Part shown: piece by piece, positions 46,162 through 56,700 of the stretch | Position numbering within the stretch: position 1 is the stretch's first letter | Layout: every line of letters begins with the position of its first letter | From: a bacterium | Lineage (GTDB): Bacteria > Bacillota > Bacilli > Lactobacillales > Streptococcaceae | DNA length: 64,000 nucleotides | Assembly (NCBI GenBank): GCA_905221205.1 | Contig: CAJNCG010000001.1 | Coordinates: 606,334-670,333 of the forward strand | Direction: 5' to 3' | Program-made: the position numbers and the translations under genes | Notes under the pieces: generated by a model | What the model saw: only the letters and a program-made list of their open reading frames with translations | Databases searched by the model: none | Told to the model about the DNA's origin: nothing

Positions 46162-46760
46162 TTATCATCGCTAAAGAAGTGCACCATCCGCTTCGGCAGC
46201 TGACGATAGATGAAGAATGCCAGGTAGGCCACGCAGACTTTATCCAAAATATCCAAGACAAACTCATCGGTAAATGAGGCCAGCCACACTGGTGCATGAT
46301 TGGCGACCATTACCGCAAACAATGAGTCACCCCAAGCGATACCGGTCTGACCACCCCAAAAGATGACGTTGAGTGGCGTTGAAATGACAGCTGAAACGAT
46401 GGCAATAATAATAGCAGAAACAAATACTCGTCGCGCTGACGAGAACCACCCATTGGCGTGCAAAACTCCGACAGCAATCCCAATTCCGATGCTGGTAATC
46501 GCATACACGGTTGAAATTGGCGATAAGGTCAGCCCATAGATCACGTTGTTGATGAAACCACTAATGGCACCGGCGACCGGCCCAGCCAACATGCTGGTAA
46601 GAAAGGTTCCCAAAGACCCCAGCCAAACGGGCAACTTTAACCCCTCCGCCAAGGCTTTGGCAACATAGTTAATCCCCACGGCAGCGGGAATCAAAGTCAT
46701 GGTGGCAGCACTTAACTTAAATTTCCACATACTGGTACGATGAATCGGTTCTGTTTTCAT
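46158..46760 (-). CDS. ECF transporter substrate-specific (S) component
   Basis: A membrane protein of 200 residues with six predicted helices, in the broad riboflavin-type S-component group (LPVWLGSLGTFLTSMLAGPVAGAISGF). The substrate is not evident. Because the S gene is encoded with its own A, A' and T genes, this is a dedicated (group I) system. It is the first gene of the operon, behind a strong promoter and a roughly 140-nt structured leader. Confidence 0.82.
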   Translation of the reverse strand: MKTEPIHRTSMWKFKLSAATMTLIPAAVGINYVAKALAEGLKLPVWLGSLGTFLTSMLAGPVAGAISGFINNVIYGLTLSPISTVYAITSIGIGIAVGVLHANGWFSSARRVFVSAIIIAIVSAVISTPLNVIFWGGQTGIAWGDSLFAVMVANHAPVWLASFTDEFVLDILDKVCVAYLAFFIYRQLPKRMVHFFSDDK

Positions 46761-46782
46761 AATCTTCTCCTTTTGTTTTTAA

Positions 46783-46881
46783 AGAGCCGTGTCTAGATAG
46801 ACTTTCGGACGCAACGCTCTATTAGATAATGAACTGTCTATACACATGATTTCCAGCCTTAGTCGACATGAGCTGAAAATC
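46783..46881 (-). other. Structured 5' leader of the ECF operon (candidate RNA switch)
   Basis: Minus-strand RNA: hairpin GATTTTCAGC/GCTGGAAATC (46881-46848). Then GTGTATAGAC (46845-46836) can pair with GTCTAT(ctag)ACAC (46802-46789). AGAGC (46820-46816) can instead pair with GCTCT (46787-46783) just before the RBS. The last two pairings cross, so they cannot form a simple nested fold: a switch-like arrangement. It matches no riboswitch class that I know. Confidence 0.4.
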
Positions 46882-46907
46882 CTTATTTGTTAAGTAGTTC
46901 ACAATAC

Positions 46908-46935
46908 ATTATACACCTATTTAGTGAATAGTCAA
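46908..46935 (-). promoter_or_regulatory. Promoter of the ECF operon
   Basis: On the minus strand TTGACT (46935-46930), 16 nt, TATAAT (46913-46908). The remaining sequence to 47017 is A/T-rich without a gene. Confidence 0.8.
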
Positions 46936-47017
46936 GTGTCTTTACAGTTAAATTTGCAAATTCCTGAAAATTTTCTCTTATTTTCCATTTTAAATGATAT
47001 TTAGTGACTCTAATATC

Positions 47018-47046
47018 AAAAAAGCCCAGACGACATTGTCTGAGCA
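47018..47046 (-). terminator. Terminator of the osmoprotectant ABC operon
   Basis: Minus strand GCTCAGAC/GTCTGGGC around AATGTC, followed by six T. Confidence 0.8.
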
Positions 47047-47092
47047 TTCTTTTCTATAGTCGTTTAAGCAAGTTGAGCTTATTATTCTCAAG

Positions 47093-49334
<2,242 letters not shown>

Positions 49335-49348
49335 TCTTTGTCCTCAAT

Positions 49349-50113
49349 TTAAAACTTTCCTCGGTTGGTCAAAACTTCAACCTTTGGCATAATTTCCTTA
49401 TTATCCCAATGCTCCACAATTTTCCCATTTTCTAGACGGAAAATATCGTACTGGGCATAGGCAAGACCATCAATCTGAGTCTGACCATAGCTAACCACAT
49501 AATTTCCTTGTCCCAAAAGCTGGAAAACAAAGTCAAAAGTGACACCATGTTCAGCCACATAGTTTTTATAAGCAGCACTTCCTTGTCCAATCTCATGATT
49601 ATGCTGAATCAAATCATCTGCCACATAATCACTCCACTGCTCCAGTTCCCCATTTTGGAAAATTTCTGTCAAGAAACGGCGAACCAACTTTTTATTTTCT
49701 GCTGTTTTGTCCAAATCCTTGATTTCAAAATCTCCAAAAATTTGATCTAATTGACCATTTTCAGGTGTGCGATAGTAGTCAATAACGTCCCAATGCTCCA
49801 CGATACGTCCATTCTCATCTGCACGGAAAGTATCTGTCGTCACCCATTGAGCTTTCCCACCATTCAGATATTGATGAACATGAACAAAGACCAGATTGCC
49901 ATCCTCAATAGTACGGACAATCTTAATCTGACGTTCTGGATGACGCTCGAAGAAATCTGCAAAGAAGACCGCAAACCCTTCTTTTCCGTCAGGTACACCT
50001 GTCGAGTGTTGGATATAAGTATCCCCTACAGACTGTGCCTGAGCCTCAGCAACTCGTCCGTCTTGAATAGCATGAATATATAGGTTATGAGCATTTTTCA
50101 CTTGTTGTGACAT
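49349..50113 (-). CDS. Tandem SnoaL-like (NTF2 fold) protein
   Basis: A protein of 254 residues made of two related halves: YIQHSTGVPDGKEGF...GRIVEHWDVID and LIQHNHEIGQGSAAY...GKIVEHWDNKE. Each ends with the IVEHWD motif of the SnoaL-like polyketide-cyclase fold. Its function is unknown. It sits between marR and proV with 3-nt and 14-nt gaps, so it is part of the MarR-controlled osmoprotectant operon. Confidence 0.82.
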   Translation of the reverse strand: MSQQVKNAHNLYIHAIQDGRVAEAQAQSVGDTYIQHSTGVPDGKEGFAVFFADFFERHPERQIKIVRTIEDGNLVFVHVHQYLNGGKAQWVTTDTFRADENGRIVEHWDVIDYYRTPENGQLDQIFGDFEIKDLDKTAENKKLVRRFLTEIFQNGELEQWSDYVADDLIQHNHEIGQGSAAYKNYVAEHGVTFDFVFQLLGQGNYVVSYGQTQIDGLAYAQYDIFRLENGKIVEHWDNKEIMPKVEVLTNRGKF

Positions 50114-50116
50114 AAT

Positions 50117-50560
50117 TTAAACCTCATTTTCACCTTCTTTCAGATTAGCCAAAATTCTTTCTTGAAAGGCTTCAAACTGCCGAATTTCTTCCTCTGAAAA
50201 TCCTTTGTAAAAGATCGTATCCAATTTCTGACTGACACGTTGCCCCACTTCTTTTTGCGACTGCCCCAAATCTGTTAAAACTAGATACTTCTTACGCTTG
50301 TCTTCTCCACATGGACTAACGGTTACAAGATTTTGTTCCTCAAGTTTTTTTATCATAGTCGTCAGCGTATTATTAGCAAGACCAGTCGCAATCGCAATAT
50401 CTGTCGCAGTTGCACAGCCAGTTTCACTATTCCATAAAACCGCTAAAATCTTGCCCTGCTCACTCCGATAAAGAGCTTCAGGGTCTTGGCTCAGTAACTT
50501 TTGAAAAATTCGCCCATTCAACAAACGAATATGATGGGCTAGCAAATGACTATCTTTCAT
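50117..50560 (-). CDS. MarR-family transcriptional regulator
   Basis: A protein of 147 residues; the winged helix includes ATDIAIATGLANNTLTTMIKKLEEQNLV and the wing PCGEDKRKKYLVLTDLG. It is the first gene of marR-SnoaL-proV-proWX; the twin TTTCGATATCGAAA-type palindromes around its promoter suggest autorepression. Two Cys (GCATATD and SPCGED) could make it thiol-responsive; that is inference. Confidence 0.9.
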   Translation of the reverse strand: MKDSHLLAHHIRLLNGRIFQKLLSQDPEALYRSEQGKILAVLWNSETGCATATDIAIATGLANNTLTTMIKKLEEQNLVTVSPCGEDKRKKYLVLTDLGQSQKEVGQRVSQKLDTIFYKGFSEEEIRQFEAFQERILANLKEGENEV

Positions 50561-50575
50561 AACACCTCCAATTTA

Positions 50576-50589
50576 TTTCGATATCGAAA
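50576..50589. promoter_or_regulatory. MarR operator, promoter-proximal
   Basis: TTTCGATATCGAAA, a perfect 14-bp palindrome between the -10 and the RBS. Confidence 0.7.
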
Positions 50590-50600
50590 AGAATAAAACA

Positions 50601-50629
50601 ATTGTAACACTCATCGTTCTAACTGTCAA
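50601..50629 (-). promoter_or_regulatory. Promoter of the marR-proWX operon
   Basis: On the minus strand TTGACA (50629-50624), 17 nt, TACAAT (50606-50601). Confidence 0.85.
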
Positions 50630-50630
50630 C

Positions 50631-50648
50631 TATTTCGATTTGGAAATA
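50631..50648. promoter_or_regulatory. MarR operator, upstream imperfect copy
   Basis: TATTTCGATTTGGAAATA, an imperfect version of the proximal palindrome, directly upstream of the -35. Confidence 0.5.
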
Positions 50649-50660
50649 ATTTTTCCCAGT

Positions 50661-50690
50661 AAAAAAATCTCCTACACAAGGTAGAAGATT
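50661..50690 (-). terminator. Terminator after tacL
   Basis: Minus strand AATCTTCTAC/GTAGGAGATT around CTTGT, followed by T residues. Confidence 0.75.
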
Positions 50691-50704
50691 GTAATCTTAT
50701 ATAC

Positions 50705-51898
50705 TTAATCCGTCATGTCCGATACCAAAGTTCGATGTTCCAACGGAATACTGCACATAACTAGCAAGAAAATAAATCCTGACTGAATCCAGAAGAGGGC
50801 CAAATCAAAAATTCCGTGTACAGCAACCACTGTCAGGAAAGATAGATAAAGACCGATAATCGGACGTTTCCCCGACTCCTGACTCATATCCATCATCAAA
50901 CGAACAGGAGCAACAGAAGACAAAACTAATAAAATAGTTCCCACAATTCCGTAACTCAGAATCGTGTCAATATACAGACTGTGAGCATGTTCATGATAAG
51001 GAGCATTTATCCGAGGATAAGAGTGCATATAGGTCAATGGCCCTTCACCCCAAAAAGGATTTTGCTTAAACAAAGCCATACCAGCATCCCAGATAGAAAT
51101 ACGTTCTTCCATAGAAGAGTCTAAAGTCCCCATCCGAACTCCCAAATCACTGGAAAAGAGGAAACTCAAGCCAATCGCGAAAACCCCAATACTAAGCCAA
51201 AAGGCCTTCCAGTTTTTAATAGTCGTAAAGAGATAGATGATGGCTCCAGCGATAATAGCAGGAAAGGCGGTTCGATTTTGAGTAAAGTTCAAACCAAAGA
51301 GATTCACAAAGCCTGCAATTACACAGAATACTTTCAACCAATTCAACTTGGTCGTTGTAAACAGATAGAAGGCAATCATAATACAGAAACAACAAATAAT
51401 TCCATAATAATTAGGATTAAAGAAGGTCACTTCTGCTCTATTCTGATGCCAGACCTGCATATTGGGTGAAAGAAAAGCATAATTGAATTTCTTCACAATT
51501 TGGAAATGCTCTAAACTCGCAAAAGCAGCTGACAATACGCTACCAAACAAGACGAGCTGCAAAATCAATCGAAAGAATTTATGTGATAAAATCGACTGAT
51601 AGTGCAAAAAGAAAACTGTAAATAGAAAAATTCCTACTGAAGCCACAACTCCCATCCAATTTTGTGCAAAAACGGATATAACAGTACTATAACCAAGAAA
51701 AAGAAGCAGCATCGGATGCTCCCCCATTTTCTGAAGAATACTTTTCATGTCCCCTGTAAAAATTAAACTGATAATATATAAACAGAATACAACTACAAAA
51801 AGATAAAAGGGTAAAAAGATACTCAGGATAATTCCCAATAAAATCAGCTCTTTACTAGACAACCCTTTCAGCTTTTCAATAAAGCCTATTGATTTCAA
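50705..51898 (-). CDS. tacL: Lipoteichoic acid ligase (O-antigen ligase-like)
   Basis: A polytopic membrane protein of 397 residues, about 11-12 helices, of the Wzy/WaaL ligase superfamily; the loop FFNPNYYG and the large extracellular segment GEGPLTYMHSYPRINAPYHEHAHSLYIDTILSYG with essential-type His are diagnostic. Its position between the osmoprotectant block and gtfA-raf corresponds to pneumococcal tacL (rafX), which transfers teichoic chains to a glycolipid anchor. The enzyme role is from that knowledge. Confidence 0.85.
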   Translation of the reverse strand: MKSIGFIEKLKGLSSKELILLGIILSIFLPFYLFVVVFCLYIISLIFTGDMKSILQKMGEHPMLLLFLGYSTVISVFAQNWMGVVASVGIFLFTVFFLHYQSILSHKFFRLILQLVLFGSVLSAAFASLEHFQIVKKFNYAFLSPNMQVWHQNRAEVTFFNPNYYGIICCFCIMIAFYLFTTTKLNWLKVFCVIAGFVNLFGLNFTQNRTAFPAIIAGAIIYLFTTIKNWKAFWLSIGVFAIGLSFLFSSDLGVRMGTLDSSMEERISIWDAGMALFKQNPFWGEGPLTYMHSYPRINAPYHEHAHSLYIDTILSYGIVGTILLVLSSVAPVRLMMDMSQESGKRPIIGLYLSFLTVVAVHGIFDLALFWIQSGFIFLLVMCSIPLEHRTLVSDMTD

Positions 51899-52035
51899 AA
51901 CGAATCCTTTCTCTCCAAATCAATTGATTCAGATAATAGTAAGCTATCCTATATTGTACCACTTTTTTAGCAATTTGAAAACAAAGGAAACGTTTTCTAA
52001 AATAAAAACCCTATTTTATCAACAATATCAAGGCT

Positions 52036-53478
52036 TCAAAATGTTACTTCAATTCCATTCTCCATTACCCGATAAGTGTGATTTTGCAAATCAATTTCTG
52101 CTACTGCTGTTACGGACTTATCTTTATTTTGACGTTTGATTACAATGCTGTGGGCTGTTGGTGTTTCAACGTCAATAGTTCCTTCTAAATCAAATGCTGC
52201 TGATCGATTACGGAACGAAAATAGATTGAGAAGGGCCTTCACTACCGGACGTTGGACTTCTTCTGCTATTTCCTCATTGCTATAGTAATGACGATTAATA
52301 TTTCGACCTTCTTTGGTTTCTTCTAATAATTCCAGGTCATTCTTTCCTGCTAGTAGACCCACATAGTAGACCTGGGGAATACCTGGGGCAAAAGCTTGAA
52401 TCAGACGGGCAAGGAAATACTTGACATCATCATCTCCAAGCGCAGAATAGTAGGTTGAATTAATTTGGTAGATATCTAGATTGTTATACTCTGCACTGGA
52501 ATACTTACGTTTAACATTAGCTCCAACCTTATAGAGCTCATTTGAAGCATAGTCAATTTCCTCATCAGTCAGGATATCCTTGACATCCACCACTCCAATC
52601 CCATCATGGGTGTCTAGAGTCGTAAATTGCTTCATCGGGCTCATCTTTAACCACTTGGCCAAACGCTCTGTTCTGGAACTGTAAAGAGTATAAAGTGTCA
52701 CCATTGGAAGAGCAAAATCATAAACATAGTAATCGTGATCCGCTATTTTAAACTGAATCGAATAATGTTCATGAATCTCAGGTAAGAGCTCTGTCCCATA
52801 CTCAGCAGCGATATCTCGAACTTTGTCCAATAAATCCCAAATATCTGGTTCCACAAAGAAATCATTAGTATCCAACTTCTTCACTGCATAAGCAAAGGCG
52901 TCTAGACGAATCAAATCACACCCGTTACTTGCTAGATGTTGAATGGTCTTACGGATGAATGCCATCGTTACTTCTTTGGTCACATCAAGATCAATCTGCT
53001 CCTCACCAAAGGTATTCCACAAATGTTCTACTGAACCATCTGCAAAAACAATCTCTTGCTTTGGTGCACGATCCTTACGCTTGTAAATTAAATCTACATC
53101 AGCTTGTGTCGGACGGTTTTCTGGCCAAAACTTATCCCAGTTTAAAAAGAGATCTTTAAATTCACTGGCTTCATGTTTTTCTTGATAGTCCTTATAATAT
53201 TTAGATTGACGAGAAATATGATTAATCATAAAGTCAAACATAAGATAATATTTCTCACCTAAACGCTTAACATCCTCCCAATCACCAAACGCTGAATCTA
53301 CTTCGTCATAGTCAACCGGTGCAAATCCACGATCACCTGTTGACGGGAAAAATGGTAGAAGGTGAACTCCTCCAATAGCATCTCCAAAATGCTCTTCCAA
53401 ATTCTCATATAAGTCTTTAAGATTATTTCCCAGACTATCTGAATAGGTAATCAACATGGTTTTATTCTGAATTGGCAT
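52036..53478 (-). CDS. gtfA: Sucrose phosphorylase
   Basis: A GH13 enzyme of 480 residues that converts sucrose and phosphate to glucose-1-phosphate and fructose. Catalytic elements: [11 protein letters not shown] (nucleophile Asp), LLPEIHEHY (acid/base Glu), TLDTHDGIG and [11 protein letters not shown]. Start 53478 (MPIQNKTM) has AAAGGAG upstream. It is the last gene of the raf operon and splits sucrose released from raffinose by Aga. Confidence 0.95.
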   Translation of the reverse strand: MPIQNKTMLITYSDSLGNNLKDLYENLEEHFGDAIGGVHLLPFFPSTGDRGFAPVDYDEVDSAFGDWEDVKRLGEKYYLMFDFMINHISRQSKYYKDYQEKHEASEFKDLFLNWDKFWPENRPTQADVDLIYKRKDRAPKQEIVFADGSVEHLWNTFGEEQIDLDVTKEVTMAFIRKTIQHLASNGCDLIRLDAFAYAVKKLDTNDFFVEPDIWDLLDKVRDIAAEYGTELLPEIHEHYSIQFKIADHDYYVYDFALPMVTLYTLYSSRTERLAKWLKMSPMKQFTTLDTHDGIGVVDVKDILTDEEIDYASNELYKVGANVKRKYSSAEYNNLDIYQINSTYYSALGDDDVKYFLARLIQAFAPGIPQVYYVGLLAGKNDLELLEETKEGRNINRHYYSNEEIAEEVQRPVVKALLNLFSFRNRSAAFDLEGTIDVETPTAHSIVIKRQNKDKSVTAVAEIDLQNHTYRVMENGIEVTF

Positions 53479-53500
53479 AATTACTCTCCTTTTTCTAATT

Positions 53501-53528
53501 GAAGCCAAGTCTCATATGACTTGGCTTC
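53501..53528 (-). other. Hairpin upstream of gtfA
   Basis: GAAGCCAAGT and ACTTGGCTTC form a 10-bp perfect stem just before the gtfA RBS; no T-run follows on the minus strand, so it is more likely an mRNA stability or processing element than a terminator. The rest of the 200-nt rafG-gtfA gap shows no clear signal. Confidence 0.5.
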
Positions 53529-53679
53529 GTAAATGAAAGATATTTTAAAATTTTTGTTCACATTAAACTCGTATTAATATAGACGGCAAGCTAGAAAATA
53601 CTACTTTTTTCTACATAAAATTGGCAACAAACTGAACTGTTCCTCTATATCTGAAATTATAGATTTCCTAAGCACTTTC

Positions 53680-54516
53680 TTACTTCACTGCCCCATTACT
53701 CATTCCTGAAATGATATGTTTTTGGAAGAAGAGATAGACAATGGTGATACTGATAATGCCGACAACGTATGAGGCAAAGCTTGGTCCGTAGTCGTTGAAA
53801 TATTGGCCTGCGTAGTTGTATTGGAACAAAGGCAGAGTCCACATTTTGGAATCCCGGTTCAAGACAAGGAGTGGCAACATGAAGTCATTCCAGAACCAAA
53901 GGGCATTGATTATCATGGTTGTCGCATGCATCGGTTTCATCATTGGGAAGATGATGCGGAAATAGGTTGTAAATTTATTAGCCCCATCGATCTCTGCTGC
54001 TTCGTCCAGACTTTCTGGGATCGAGATTTTGATATAGCCAACATAGAGAAAGAGGGTCTGTGGAATCGCATAGGTCAAGTAGAGCAAGATCAAACCAAAG
54101 GTATTAGCCAAACCGAGTTTACTCATCATAACCGTAATCGGAATCATGATGACTTGGAAAGGTACGAAGATTCCGAGGATTAAGAGGGTATACATGATGG
54201 TAAAGGCTTTTCTTTTACTCATATTGCGAGCGATGGAGTAGGCTGCCATAGGAATAAAGATCATTACTGCAAGTAAAGACAAGACAGTGATGACGACAGA
54301 GTTCCAATAATAGCTTCCGATCCCATCAGCTAAGAGACGACTAAAGTTGTCCCATGTGAAGTTGGTTGGAAAGCCAAAGAAATTGTCTACAATATCCTTA
54401 GTGGGTTTTAAGGAACTAAAGAGGGTAGCAAGGAGCGGCACTAAAATCAGAACCGATCCTAGAATCAATAGAATGTATTTACCAATCAGGTCTTTTCTTT
54501 CATCTTGTTTCATCAT
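53680..54516 (-). CDS. rafG: Raffinose ABC transporter permease RafG (MalG type)
   Basis: A membrane subunit of 278 residues with six helices; EAA loop ESLDEAAEIDGANKFTTYFRIIFP. The start at 54516 (MMKQDERK) follows AGAGGAG and lies 10 nt after the rafF stop. It pairs with RafF for raffinose and related galactosides, probably using the shared MsmK ATPase encoded elsewhere. Confidence 0.92.
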   Translation of the reverse strand: MMKQDERKDLIGKYILLILGSVLILVPLLATLFSSLKPTKDIVDNFFGFPTNFTWDNFSRLLADGIGSYYWNSVVITVLSLLAVMIFIPMAAYSIARNMSKRKAFTIMYTLLILGIFVPFQVIMIPITVMMSKLGLANTFGLILLYLTYAIPQTLFLYVGYIKISIPESLDEAAEIDGANKFTTYFRIIFPMMKPMHATTMIINALWFWNDFMLPLLVLNRDSKMWTLPLFQYNYAGQYFNDYGPSFASYVVGIISITIVYLFFQKHIISGMSNGAVK

Positions 54517-54526
54517 GCTTCTCCTC

Positions 54527-55393
54527 TTAAATTTCAAATTTCTTAGATACTCTCAATTGGATGATCGAAATCACTACAATTAAGAAGAACAAGATTACGG
54601 CAATGGCATTGGCATAACCGAATTGGTTGTTTTTAAAGGCATAGTTATAAACCAAAAGCCCAAGTGAGGTTGTGGCATTGTTTGGACCACCACCGGTCAT
54701 GGCAAAGACTTGGTCAAAGGCAGTCAGCCCACCTTTTAGGGCTAGGATAAAGACCATAGAGACACTTGGTAGCAAGTAAGGCAATTCAATGTTCCAGAAA
54801 ACTTGCTTGCTAGTCGCGCCATCAATCCTTGCTGCCTCTGTAATCTCAGTTGGAATAGATTGCAAACCAGCTAGGAAGATGATGATGGGCATAGCCACCC
54901 CTTGCCAAAGAAGGACAAAGACAGCCGCAAAGATCGCTCCCCACTTAGTCCCTAAAAGACTGGTTTGTAGAAATTCAATATGAAGGGCATGCCCAATCGC
55001 TGGAAGACCGTAGTTGAAGACTTGCTTGAAGATCAAAGCCACTGTCAAACCAGACAAAACAGCTGGGAAGAAGAACCAAGCACGGAAGAAGGTTTGGCCT
55101 TTGATTTTAGAGTTCAAGACACGCGCAATGAAGATCCCGAGTGCAATCTCACCAACCACCATGGCAATCGTAATGATTGCGGTAAAGCCAATCGCATTCA
55201 TGAATTTTGGATCCATGAAGAGGAGCTTAAAGTTGTTTAAGCCGACAAATTTGTAGTTATAAGTCAATCCTGTCCAGTTGGTAAAACTGTAAAAGGCTCC
55301 TTGAAACATCGGCACATAGAAGAAAATTGCTTGTAACAAGAGTGGGATGACCACAAAAGCCCATGCCCAATATTTTTGTAATACTTTTTTCAT
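54527..55393 (-). CDS. rafF: Raffinose ABC transporter permease RafF (MalF type)
   Basis: A membrane subunit of 288 residues with the EAA loop TEITEAARIDGATSKQVFWNIELP. The start at 55393 (MKKVLQKYW) follows GGAGTAGAGAGAC. It lies 13 nt downstream of rafE. Confidence 0.92.
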   Translation of the reverse strand: MKKVLQKYWAWAFVVIPLLLQAIFFYVPMFQGAFYSFTNWTGLTYNYKFVGLNNFKLLFMDPKFMNAIGFTAIITIAMVVGEIALGIFIARVLNSKIKGQTFFRAWFFFPAVLSGLTVALIFKQVFNYGLPAIGHALHIEFLQTSLLGTKWGAIFAAVFVLLWQGVAMPIIIFLAGLQSIPTEITEAARIDGATSKQVFWNIELPYLLPSVSMVFILALKGGLTAFDQVFAMTGGGPNNATTSLGLLVYNYAFKNNQFGYANAIAVILFFLIVVISIIQLRVSKKFEI

Positions 55394-55406
55394 AGTCTCT
55401 CTACTC

Positions 55407-56666
55407 CTAATCCACATCCGCTTTCATCGGGTTAAAGAAGGCATTCAAATCATTGACCATGCCTTGTTTATCACCGGTCAAGACATAGTTCATGGTCAAG
55501 GTATGGAAGTCTGCTTCACTGGTCCAATATTGTTGCAACCAGACCAAGTGACGATCCGTAAAGGCATATTCGGTCATACCAGCAAGCGGTGAATCTTCTC
55601 CTGCTTGTTTGACCCCTTCAATCGCTGTTGGAGATCCGTCCACATCGTAGTATTTTTGCATGACTTCTGGACGGGTCATATATTCCACAAAGGCATTGGC
55701 TTCTTTTGGATGTTTGGTGGTGGCTGAGATAGACCATGCCAAGTCTCCCGCACCAACGGTTAAGCTTTGTCCTTTTTCTTTTCCTGGAATCATGAAGGTC
55801 CCAATCTTAAAGTTCGGTTTTTGTTCATTAATCGCTGTGATTGCCCAAGACCCATTTGGTGTCATGAGGACATCCCCACGTGCGAAGGCTCCGATAACAT
55901 CGGTATAGCCAGCACCTTCCCAGTTCTTTTGCTTAGAGCCATTGATGCGAAGGATGTCCATGACCTTGATGTCATCTTTCATAATCGGATCCGACAATTT
56001 AATGGCATTTGGTTTAGAATAACGAAGGTATTGATTGGCTTCTTTTCCTCCACCTGTTGCTGTCGCAAAGGCTAATTGATTGTAACCATTGAGTGTCCAA
56101 GCATCTGCACCTGCAATTCCAAATGGTGTTTGTCCTTTAGCAACGATGTCTTTGACTAACTGTTCAAATTCATCCCAGGTTTCAGGAACTTTCAAGCCCA
56201 GTTCTTCGAATTTATCTTTGTTGTAGTAAATTCCATAAGCATTAGCTGTAAAAGGAATGTTGTAAACTTTTTCGTTTACAGCATATTTTTCAGCGTAGCC
56301 ATTTTTCACGCGTTTCAGGTAGTCTTTGTTGCTCAAATCTTCAAAGACACCTGCTTTTGCCCATTCTTGCAGTTCGATGGACTGTGGGTAAATATTGACC
56401 ACATCAGGCACATCTCCTGCGAGAACACGTGTCTTCAATACTTCACCAGCATTTGGTACATTGACGACTTTGACCTTGATCTTAGGGTTTTCCATCTCAA
56501 AATCACGAGCGATTTCTTCCAAGGTTTTGGTCATTTCTTTTTTCTGGTTAAAATACTCGATGGTCACTGTGCCATCCGCAGATTTACCATAGTTGGAGCA
56601 AGCGCAGAGCCCAAACAAAGCTAAACCTGTAGTTGCAAGAAGTCCGATTTTTTTATACCATTTCAT
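55407..56666 (-). CDS. rafE: Raffinose-binding lipoprotein RafE
   Basis: A solute-binding lipoprotein of 419 residues. The signal peptide MKWYKKIGLLATTGLALFGL leads to a lipobox around LCAC (lipidated Cys probably the second, before SNYG). Family 1 sugar-binding fold: VPDVVNIYP, AFARGDVLMTPNGSWAI. It captures raffinose for RafFG. Confidence 0.92.
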   Translation of the reverse strand: MKWYKKIGLLATTGLALFGLCACSNYGKSADGTVTIEYFNQKKEMTKTLEEIARDFEMENPKIKVKVVNVPNAGEVLKTRVLAGDVPDVVNIYPQSIELQEWAKAGVFEDLSNKDYLKRVKNGYAEKYAVNEKVYNIPFTANAYGIYYNKDKFEELGLKVPETWDEFEQLVKDIVAKGQTPFGIAGADAWTLNGYNQLAFATATGGGKEANQYLRYSKPNAIKLSDPIMKDDIKVMDILRINGSKQKNWEGAGYTDVIGAFARGDVLMTPNGSWAITAINEQKPNFKIGTFMIPGKEKGQSLTVGAGDLAWSISATTKHPKEANAFVEYMTRPEVMQKYYDVDGSPTAIEGVKQAGEDSPLAGMTEYAFTDRHLVWLQQYWTSEADFHTLTMNYVLTGDKQGMVNDLNAFFNPMKADVD

Positions 56667-56700
56667 TGGAAAGCCTCCTTTATAAATTTATGCACCTTTA

